Part shown: one piece after another, positions 56,909 through 64,000 of the stretch
How positions within the stretch are numbered: the first letter of the stretch is position 1
Layout: each line of letters opens with the position of its first letter
From: Lactobacillus taiwanensis DSM 21401
GTDB lineage: Bacteria; Bacillota; Bacilli; Lactobacillales; Lactobacillaceae
Reading direction: 5' to 3'
DNA: 64,000 nucleotides
Assembly: GCF_001436695.1 (NCBI RefSeq)
Contig: NZ_AYZG01000051.1
Span: 492,097-556,096, forward strand
Notes under the pieces: generated by a model
The model's database searches: none
What the model saw: only the letters and a program-made list of their open reading frames with translations
What the model was told of the DNA's origin: nothing
Translations under genes and position numbers: made by a program

Positions 56909-58873
56909 TTATTCTGCTTGTAATCCCATTGTTTTTTCTGAATTCTTTAGCGCTTCTCTAAATTCTACGCTTACAACTTCTTCTCCATACTTAACAGTCT
57001 TACCAGTTTCAACTTCATTAGTTTTTACAATTTTTCGTGGTTGTGTATAAAAAACAATTACTGTGTCTTGATAACCATTTTCAAGAGCAAGGTCTCGATC
57101 AAATTCAAGTAATAAATCTCCTTTTCTCACATTTTGGCCATCATCATAGTAAGTCTCAAAGCCTTTTCCACGTAAGTTAACCGTTCCTAAACCAACATGT
57201 ACCACTACCTGTAACCCTTCATCAGAAACAATTTCGAAAGCATGTTTAGTAACAAAGGTAAATTTAATTTTTCCATTAAATGGGGCATGGATCCTTCCTC
57301 TACTTGGCTTGATAGCAAATCCTTTACCTGGAAACGGCTTATTATTCTCATCAATAACTTCGCTTAAATTTATTAATTCACCATCCGCTGGTGCATAAAC
57401 AATTTCATTTGTAACACTCGCACCAGGTTCTTCTTTATCATTTTCAATCTTGCCCTCCGCCAATTTATCTTTTAATTCTTCAACAACGGCCGCATGTTTC
57501 TTTTCTGATAATGTTACTTTTGTCAAAAAAACAATGATTGACAAAACAGCTAAAATTAACGGAATATATAAGGCAATAATATTGAAAGTATTAATATCAT
57601 GAGCCGTCATATCAGCAGCAGTAGCTGTTCCAGTCATTCCAGCCGCAATTGCAACATAACCAACTAAAGCATTAGAAACTGCCCCAGTAAATTTATCAAT
57701 CATTGGACGAACAGCTAAGACAACTGCTTCATTTCTTTGCCCATTCTTAAGCTGACCATATTCAATAGCATCAGTTAAAGTCAATACGGTTACCAACTGA
57801 GCGAAATTAATATTTAGTAAAACTAATCCCAAATCCATTAGGATTACATTATTACGTCCAAAAATGAAGAGAACGTAAGCTAAAACCATACAAGTTTGAC
57901 CAGCAACAAATAACCATTTTCTTGGAATATATTTATTTAAAATTGGAAAACTTGGACTGATACAAAAGCCAATAATAGTTGCGATAACACCTACTACCCA
58001 GAATTCGTTAGGCTTACCAATTACAAATTTATACATATAAAACAAAACACCATTAGTAATAATATAAGCTAATGAATATAAGAGGTAAGCAAGACTTGGC
58101 CATAAGATTTGATCATTATGAAATATTGCTCCAAAAACTTGCTTCAAACTTGTCTTCTGCTTCGCCGAATTTCTAATAATATTGTGCTTTTCCTTAGTAC
58201 CAAAGCAAACAATTAAAGCACAGACAATGGCGAGAGCGGAAATTACTGCTGCAAAAGCTAGCCAGCCAGCTGCTCCTTCTTCGTGCTTACCAGTTACCAT
58301 ATAAGTAACACTGGTCACAATCGGTACTACGATAATTGTTAATCCGTTCCAGCCAATTGTTCCTGAAAAAGCACCCAATGATGTATAAATTCCACGTGCA
58401 TGTGAATCTTCACTTAAAGCTGGCACCATTCCCCAATAAGAAACATCAGATAATGAATAAAAAATATCAAAACCGATATAAATTAAGATAAATAATACAG
58501 CAAATAAGAGCCAACTTTCTTGAGCTAAACCAAAAATTCCAGTAAACAATACCAATAAAAGTAGTGCACTTACTAGTGTACCCACTAAAATCCAAGGTTT
58601 AAACTTTCCCCACTTTGTTTTAGTATTATCGACTATATTTCCTAAAATAGGATCAATTACTAATTCAGCTATCCTGATGACAACCATTAAACCAGTAATT
58701 AATCCAATCAGCTTACCTGCAATAGATGCCTGCATTCCACTGAACATACTACTGGTGATAAAAATAACAAAGTATGTGCTCATTACACCATAGAAAGCTG
58801 AATGACCTAAGTTACCCAAACAAAATGACGCGTAGGAAAGAATTTGCTTTCCTGACTTTCCATGAGATTTCAT
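56909..58873 (-). CDS. lacS: Lactose/galactose permease LacS with IIA domain
   Basis: 654 residues from the ATG at 58873, which has GAGGAGGAAA upstream; an in-frame start 30 nt earlier lacks that spacing. The first about 470 residues form a 12-helix GPH-family sugar transporter, with EYGQLKNGQRNEA. Residues about 500-650 are a glucose-type PTS IIA domain with the phosphorylatable His in VVVHVGLGTV, near 560, through which HPr~P controls transport. LacS exchanges lactose for galactose or takes lactose with protons. Preceded by cre-like and operator sequences; followed by the GH42 gene. Confidence 0.95.
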   Translation of the reverse strand: MKSHGKSGKQILSYASFCLGNLGHSAFYGVMSTYFVIFITSSMFSGMQASIAGKLIGLITGLMVVIRIAELVIDPILGNIVDNTKTKWGKFKPWILVGTLVSALLLLVLFTGIFGLAQESWLLFAVLFILIYIGFDIFYSLSDVSYWGMVPALSEDSHARGIYTSLGAFSGTIGWNGLTIIVVPIVTSVTYMVTGKHEEGAAGWLAFAAVISALAIVCALIVCFGTKEKHNIIRNSAKQKTSLKQVFGAIFHNDQILWPSLAYLLYSLAYIITNGVLFYMYKFVIGKPNEFWVVGVIATIIGFCISPSFPILNKYIPRKWLFVAGQTCMVLAYVLFIFGRNNVILMDLGLVLLNINFAQLVTVLTLTDAIEYGQLKNGQRNEAVVLAVRPMIDKFTGAVSNALVGYVAIAAGMTGTATAADMTAHDINTFNIIALYIPLILAVLSIIVFLTKVTLSEKKHAAVVEELKDKLAEGKIENDKEEPGASVTNEIVYAPADGELINLSEVIDENNKPFPGKGFAIKPSRGRIHAPFNGKIKFTFVTKHAFEIVSDEGLQVVVHVGLGTVNLRGKGFETYYDDGQNVRKGDLLLEFDRDLALENGYQDTVIVFYTQPRKIVKTNEVETGKTVKYGEEVVSVEFREALKNSEKTMGLQAE

Positions 58874-58896
58874 AAAAATTTCCTCCTCATCGCAAC

Positions 58897-58913
58897 TGCG
58901 CAATCGCTTACAT
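58897..58913 (-). promoter_or_regulatory. cre-like box before lacS
   Basis: ATGTAAGCGATTGCG (58913-58899) matches 13 of 15 positions of the CcpA consensus. Downstream of the -10, so a roadblock or repressor site. Confidence 0.65.
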
Positions 58914-58917
58914 CGAT

Positions 58918-58946
58918 ATAATACTCGTATTTATATCTATAGTAAA
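58918..58946 (-). promoter_or_regulatory. Promoter of lacS
   Basis: On the minus strand TTTACT (58946-58941), 17-bp spacer, TATTAT (58923-58918). The layout copies that of galK: -35 TTTACT in the operator, then a cre box. Confidence 0.6.
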
Positions 58947-58981
58947 TAAATAACTTTTATTTACTAAATAATTTACTAAAT
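58940..58981. promoter_or_regulatory. Candidate LacR operators before lacS
   Basis: TAGTAAATAAA (58940-58950) and TTTATTTACTA (58956-58966) are inverted arms; a further ATTTACTAAAT lies at 58971-58981, in direct repeat (12-bp period) with the second arm. Three half-sites of the motif found at 54816-54839. Confidence 0.65.
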
Positions 58982-58987
58982 ATCAAA

Positions 58988-59029
58988 ATAAAAAAGGAAT
59001 GTCTCTATCAGCATTCCTTTTTTATTTTT
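58988..59029 (-). terminator. Terminator of lacR
   Basis: AAAAAAGGAATG (58990-59001) and CATTCCTTTTTT (59012-59023) form the stem, with T-runs on both strands; on the minus strand it ends lacR before the lacS promoter. Confidence 0.85.
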
Positions 59030-59058
59030 CTATGAAAAAATTATTTTTATTTATTAAA

Positions 59059-60081
<1,023 letters not shown>

Positions 60082-60087
60082 CTATAA

Positions 60088-60111
60088 TTTAATTACTCTG
60101 TTTAAACAAAA
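60088..60111 (-). promoter_or_regulatory. Possible lacR promoter
   Basis: On the minus strand TTGTTT and TATAGA with a 17-bp spacer, in the AT-rich divergent region between lacR and lacL. Weak -10; exact limits are approximate. Confidence 0.35.
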
Positions 60112-60189
60112 GTTTTATTTTTTCTATAAATAACATTATCAGTTCAGAAGATCATTTTCAAAACTAATCAATAAAACACAAATATTATT

Positions 60190-60218
60190 TGTAAATCATT
60201 TACTATTTTTGAGTAAAT
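60190..60218. promoter_or_regulatory. Candidate LacR operators before lacL
   Basis: GTAAAT-C-ATTTAC (60191-60203) is a near match to the centre of the galK palindrome, and ATTTACT/AGTAAAT (60198-60204, 60212-60218) gives an overlapping inverted pair. Upstream of the lacL -10. Confidence 0.55.
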
Positions 60219-60239
60219 TATTTATTTAGGTGATATAAT
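60209..60239 (+). promoter_or_regulatory. Promoter of lacLM
   Basis: A perfect TATAAT at 60234-60239, 44 nt before the lacL ATG. TTGAGT (60209-60214) is a possible -35 at a long 19-bp spacing. Confidence 0.5.
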
Positions 60240-60282
60240 AAAAGCGTCTTCAATATAATATTCTTAGAAATCAGGTAGAACC

Positions 60283-62163
60283 ATGAAAGCAAATATTCGA
60301 TGGCTAGATGATCCAGAAACTTTCCGCATTAACCAAATTGCAGCGCACAGTGATCATTTATATTTCAAAAATTATGAAGAATGGGAACAAAAACGTAGCA
60401 GTTTTATTCAAAGTCTAGATGGAAAATGGCAATTTAAATTTTCTAATAATCTCCAAACTAGACCACTTGATTTTTACAAAACTAATTTTGATGCTTCAGA
60501 TTTTGATTTCATTCCTGTTCCAAGTGAAATTGAATTAAATAATTATGCACAAAATCAATATATAAATACCCTCTATCCTTGGGAGGGAAAAATTTTTCGC
60601 AGACCAGCTTATTCGCTAGGACAGAAAACAGATCGTTCATTCAGTGAAGGAGAAGATAATACGGTCGGTTCTTACATTAAACATTTTGATCTAGATAATT
60701 CTTTTCAAGGAAAGCACGTTCATGTTTTCTTTGAAGGAGTAGAACGAGCAATGTTTGTTTGGCTAAATGGTCATTTTATTGGATATGGTGAAGATAGTTT
60801 TACGCCATCTGAATTTGATCTTACCCCTTACCTTAAAGAAAAGAACAATATTTTAGCTGTACAAGTATTCAAACACAGTACTGCCTCTTTTTTAGAGGAT
60901 CAGGATATGTTTAGATTTTCTGGAATTTTCCGCTCAGTAAAGCTACTTGCTTTTCCAGAAACACATTTAATGGATCTTGCATTAAAACCAACAATTACAA
61001 ATGACTACCATGATGGAATTTTCAATGCCAAATTATCTTTTACTGGTACAAAAGATGGATATGTACGTTTAAAAATAAAAGATATCAATGGGCAAACTTT
61101 ACTGGATGAAGAACATAATCTAACTTCAACAATTACAATCGAAAATAAATTACTGGAAAACATTCATCTTTGGGATAACCATCACCCTTATTTATATCAG
61201 TTATTTATTGAAGTCCAAGATTCAAATAAAAATCTAATTGAGTTAGATTCTTATAAATTTGGATTTCGAGAAATTAAAATAACTGACGATAAAGTTGTAT
61301 TACTCAATGGAAAGAGACTAATTATAAATGGGGTCAACCGACACGAATGGAATATGAATAGCGGACGTACCATTACTAAACAGGATATGAAGGCCGATAT
61401 TCAGACCTTTAAAAGAAACAATATCAATGCGGTACGTACTTGCCATTACCCTAATCAAATTCCGTGGTATTACTTATGTGATCAAAATGGTATCTACGTT
61501 ATGGCAGAGAATAATTTAGAATCTCACGGAACATGGCAAAAAATGGGAGAAGTTGAGCCTTCGTATAATGTTCCAGAATCTTTAGCAGAATGGCGTAATG
61601 TAGTTATTGATCGTGCCAGAAGTAATTATGAAACTTTAAAGAATCATACTTCTATTCTCTTTTGGTCGCTAGGTAATGAATCATATGCTGGTGAAAATTT
61701 AATAGCAATGAATCAATTCTATAAATCGCACGATGATACACGCCTTACGCATTATGAAGGTGTGGTTCATACACCAGACTTAAAAAATAAAATATCTGAT
61801 TTAGAAAGTTACATGTATCTCCCACCTAAAGAAGCTGAAAAATATTTAAAAAATAATCCTTCAAAGCCATTTCTTGAATGCGAATATATGCATGATATGG
61901 GCAATTCAGATGGTGGAATGAAATCTTACATTAAATTAATTGATGAATATCCACAATATTTAGGCGGATTTATTTGGGACTTTATTGATCAAGCTCTTTT
62001 AACCTATGATCCAATAAGCGGTAAAAAAGTACTCAGATACGGTGGTGACTTTGATGATCGACACTCAGATTATGAGTTTTCTGGGGATGGTCTAATGTTT
62101 GCTGATCGAACTGAAAAACCAGCAATGCAGGAGGTTAAATATTATTATGGATTACACAAATAA
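60283..62163 (+). CDS. lacL: Beta-galactosidase large subunit LacL (GH2)
   Basis: 626-residue large subunit of a heterodimeric GH2 beta-galactosidase. Domains in order: sugar-binding jelly roll (about 40-220), immunoglobulin-like (about 220-325) and TIM barrel (about 330-626). Acid/base Glu is in WSLGNES near 460-466 and the nucleophile Glu in [13 protein letters not shown] near 530-542. The Bgal small domain, found in single-chain LacZ, is supplied by LacM. Overlaps lacM by 17 nt. Confidence 0.97.
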   Translation: MKANIRWLDDPETFRINQIAAHSDHLYFKNYEEWEQKRSSFIQSLDGKWQFKFSNNLQTRPLDFYKTNFDASDFDFIPVPSEIELNNYAQNQYINTLYPWEGKIFRRPAYSLGQKTDRSFSEGEDNTVGSYIKHFDLDNSFQGKHVHVFFEGVERAMFVWLNGHFIGYGEDSFTPSEFDLTPYLKEKNNILAVQVFKHSTASFLEDQDMFRFSGIFRSVKLLAFPETHLMDLALKPTITNDYHDGIFNAKLSFTGTKDGYVRLKIKDINGQTLLDEEHNLTSTITIENKLLENIHLWDNHHPYLYQLFIEVQDSNKNLIELDSYKFGFREIKITDDKVVLLNGKRLIINGVNRHEWNMNSGRTITKQDMKADIQTFKRNNINAVRTCHYPNQIPWYYLCDQNGIYVMAENNLESHGTWQKMGEVEPSYNVPESLAEWRNVVIDRARSNYETLKNHTSILFWSLGNESYAGENLIAMNQFYKSHDDTRLTHYEGVVHTPDLKNKISDLESYMYLPPKEAEKYLKNNPSKPFLECEYMHDMGNSDGGMKSYIKLIDEYPQYLGGFIWDFIDQALLTYDPISGKKVLRYGGDFDDRHSDYEFSGDGLMFADRTEKPAMQEVKYYYGLHK

Positions 62164-63100
62164 ACTCCACATTATTTACGGAGATGCAGCGTTAGGAGTA
62201 CAAACTAAAAAATTTCAATATATTTTTAGTTATGAAAAAGGCGGACTTGAATCCCTAAAAATCAATAATAAAGAATGGCTCTATCGGATCCCTACTCCAA
62301 CATTTTGGCGTGCCACAACTGATAACGATCGCGGTAATGGCTTTAGCGTTAAGGCTGCTCAATGGTTAGGAGCCGATATGTTCAGCCAATGTAGTAAAAT
62401 TCATCTAACAGTTGATGATCAAAAATTTGATCCTCTACCTATCGCTCCATTCAATAATCAATTTTCTAACCATGAATATGCAAATCTCGTAAAAATTAGT
62501 TTTGATTATAAAACTACTACTACGCCGGCAACTATATGCACGATTACCTATGTTATTGATTCCAGTGGACGCGCAACTATTAAAATGCGTTACATAGGAA
62601 AAGAAGGATTGCCATCTCTTCCAGTCCTAGGAATGCGCTTTATCATGCCTACGATGGCAACTGGATTTGAATATTATGGACTTTCTTCTGAAACCTACCC
62701 TGATCGGAAAGCAGGGGCAAAAAAAGGAGTATTTCGCGTAAAAGGTTTACCTGTCACAAAATATTTGGTTCCACAAGAAAATGGCATGCATATGGACACA
62801 GATAAATTAATTATCACTAGAAATACTAGCCTGAATAATGCAGATCGTGATACAAATGATTTTCAACTAGAAATTAATAAAACTGATAAACCACTTAACT
62901 TTAGCTGCCTCCCCTATACCGCTGAAGAATTAGAAAATGCCACACACATTGAAGAACTTCCACTAGCACGCAGAACAGTTTTAGTAATTGCTGGAAAGGT
63001 ACGCGGTGTAGGAGGAATAGACAGTTGGGGGACAGATGTCGAGGAAAAATATAGAATAGATTCAAGTAAAAATTTTGAATTTTCATTCAAACTAAGTTAA
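62147..63100 (+). CDS. lacM: Beta-galactosidase small subunit LacM
   Basis: 317-residue small subunit, corresponding to the C-terminal domain of LacZ. The start is the ATG at 62147 ([13 protein letters not shown]), with AGGAGG at 62129-62134; the longer frame starting at 62099 lacks a ribosome site and would extend deep into lacL. Key segments: [14 protein letters not shown] near 57-70, [13 protein letters not shown] near 182-194 and the [10 protein letters not shown] motif near 284-293. Its ribosome site lies in lacL, so translation is coupled. Confidence 0.96.
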   Translation: MDYTNKLHIIYGDAALGVQTKKFQYIFSYEKGGLESLKINNKEWLYRIPTPTFWRATTDNDRGNGFSVKAAQWLGADMFSQCSKIHLTVDDQKFDPLPIAPFNNQFSNHEYANLVKISFDYKTTTTPATICTITYVIDSSGRATIKMRYIGKEGLPSLPVLGMRFIMPTMATGFEYYGLSSETYPDRKAGAKKGVFRVKGLPVTKYLVPQENGMHMDTDKLIITRNTSLNNADRDTNDFQLEINKTDKPLNFSCLPYTAEELENATHIEELPLARRTVLVIAGKVRGVGGIDSWGTDVEEKYRIDSSKNFEFSFKLS

Positions 63101-63131
63101 AAATAATAAATTTAGAAGGAGTATTATAAAT

Positions 63132-64000
63132 ATGAAAGTATTAGTTATCGGTGGAGCTGGCTATATCGGCTCTCACGCTGTTAGAAAGTTAATTGAAGAA
63201 GGAAACAATGTTGTCGTTTTAGATTCTCTTTACACTGGACACAGAAAGGCTGTTGACAAGAGAGCTAAATTTTATCAAGGCGACATCGAAGATACTAATT
63301 TAATAAGCAAGATTTTACGTGATGAAAACATTGATGCTGTTATGCACTTTGCCGCTTACTCATTAGTTCCTGAATCTGTTAAAAAGCCTTTGAAATACTA
63401 CGACAACAATGTTTCTGGTATGATTTCATTACTTCAAGCAATGGATGACGCTAAAGTTAAGTATTTGGTCTTCTCATCAAGTGCTGCTACTTATGGTATT
63501 CCAAAGACTTTACCGATTACTGAAGATACACCACTTGATCCAATCAACCCATACGGTGAAACTAAGATGATGATGGAAAAGATTATGCACTGGGCTGACA
63601 AGGCTGACAACATTAAGTCTATCGCTCTTCGCTACTTTAATGTTGCTGGTGCTTCAAGGGACGGCTCAATTGGTGAAGATCACGGTCCTGAAACTCACCT
63701 AATTCCAAACATCTTAAAGAGTGCTATTTCTGGTGATGGCAACTTTACTATTTTTGGTGACGACTATGACACTAAAGACGGTACTAATGTCCGTGACTAC
63801 GTTCAAGTTGAAGACTTAATTGACGCCCATATCTTAGCTCTTAAGCACGTAATGGAAACCAACAAGTCTGATGTCTTTAACTTAGGTACTGCTCAAGGTT
63901 ACTCAAACTTAGAAATTCTTGAAGCTGCTAAGAAAGTTACTGGCATTGACATCCCTTACACTATTGGACCAAGAAGAGGCGGAGACCCTGATTCCTTAGT
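63132..64000 (+). CDS. galE: UDP-glucose 4-epimerase (cut by the window end)
   Basis: The first 289 codons of a short-chain-dehydrogenase-type epimerase. NAD-binding GGAGYIGSH is at residues 7-15, the catalytic Ser/Tyr/Lys are in SSSAATYG and YGETK near 114-150, and RYFNVAGA near 167-174 is family-typical. It regenerates UDP-galactose to UDP-glucose in the Leloir pathway. AGAAGGAG provides the ribosome site; it follows lacM by 31 nt and probably shares its transcript. The last about 40 residues are outside the window. Confidence 0.96.
   Translation, partial: MKVLVIGGAGYIGSHAVRKLIEEGNNVVVLDSLYTGHRKAVDKRAKFYQGDIEDTNLISKILRDENIDAVMHFAAYSLVPESVKKPLKYYDNNVSGMISLLQAMDDAKVKYLVFSSSAATYGIPKTLPITEDTPLDPINPYGETKMMMEKIMHWADKADNIKSIALRYFNVAGASRDGSIGEDHGPETHLIPNILKSAISGDGNFTIFGDDYDTKDGTNVRDYVQVEDLIDAHILALKHVMETNKSDVFNLGTAQGYSNLEILEAAKKVTGIDIPYTIGPRRGGDPDSL

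Noticed and set aside
62099..62146. Longer lacM start inside lacL
   Set aside because: No ribosome site fits; AGGAGG sits before the ATG at 62147, giving the usual LacM start and length.

Overview
The window is low-GC Gram-positive chromosome. The gene set (LacS with a fused IIA domain, LacLM, a cggR-gap-pgk-tpi-eno cluster, cdaA-ybbR-glmM, whiA-yvcK-rapZ, a tmRNA tag reading ANNENSYAVAA) points to a homofermentative Lactobacillus, most likely of the L. gasseri/L. johnsonii group. The species assignment is inference from gene content and protein sequence; no search was run.

Layout. 1-1.25 kb: a tyrosine integrase ends beside the 3' end of the tmRNA gene (1256-1618, minus), the usual arrangement of an element integrated at ssrA; the rest of the element would lie left of the window. 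1.7-7.5 kb: a minus-strand competence block, comGA-GB-GC-GD-GE-GF plus a very short comGG (3966-4121), then a YtxK-type methyltransferase and ackA. 7.6-10.1 kb: yebC, a VanZ-like protein, coaBC. 10.3-14.0 kb: an orphan metal-binding lipoprotein, an alpha/beta hydrolase, a membrane protein and a DUF4097-like protein. 14.1-19.0 kb: two crcB genes, a HAD phosphatase, glmM, ybbR/cdaR and cdaA. 19.1-23.8 kb: potD-C-B-A and murB. 23.9-29.5 kb: exonuclease, tsaE, pta, ung, HAD phosphatase, an unrecognised protein, a TetR-like regulator and a GNAT acetyltransferase. 29.5-38.3 kb: smpB, rnr, secG and the glycolytic cggR-gap-pgk-tpiA-eno cluster. 38.5-40.6 kb: tRNA-Arg(CCG), a decayed APC permease and clpP behind a CIRCE element. 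40.7-49.1 kb: whiA, yvcK, rapZ, a DUF308 membrane protein, uvrA and uvrB behind a LexA-type box.

49.2-64.0 kb is a lactose/galactose module: pgcA, galM, galT, galK, a GH42 beta-galactosidase, lacS, the LacI-family regulator lacR, lacL, lacM and the start of galE (cut by the window end). Together they take up lactose, hydrolyse it, run the Leloir pathway and feed glucose-1-phosphate to glycolysis. A TTTAGTAAA/TTTACTAAA motif recurs before galK, lacS and lacL, with cre-like boxes before galK and lacS, so the sequence itself suggests a LacR plus CcpA regulon.

Most of the window is conserved core chromosome. I found no CRISPR array, insertion sequence or clearly new defence system. The less ordinary items are the integrase/tmRNA junction, the ribosome-site hairpin before the integrase, the unannotated-size comGG, a terminator-like hairpin inside the uvrBA leader, the operator pattern of the lactose module, and a CoaBC whose expected catalytic cysteine position reads glutamate.
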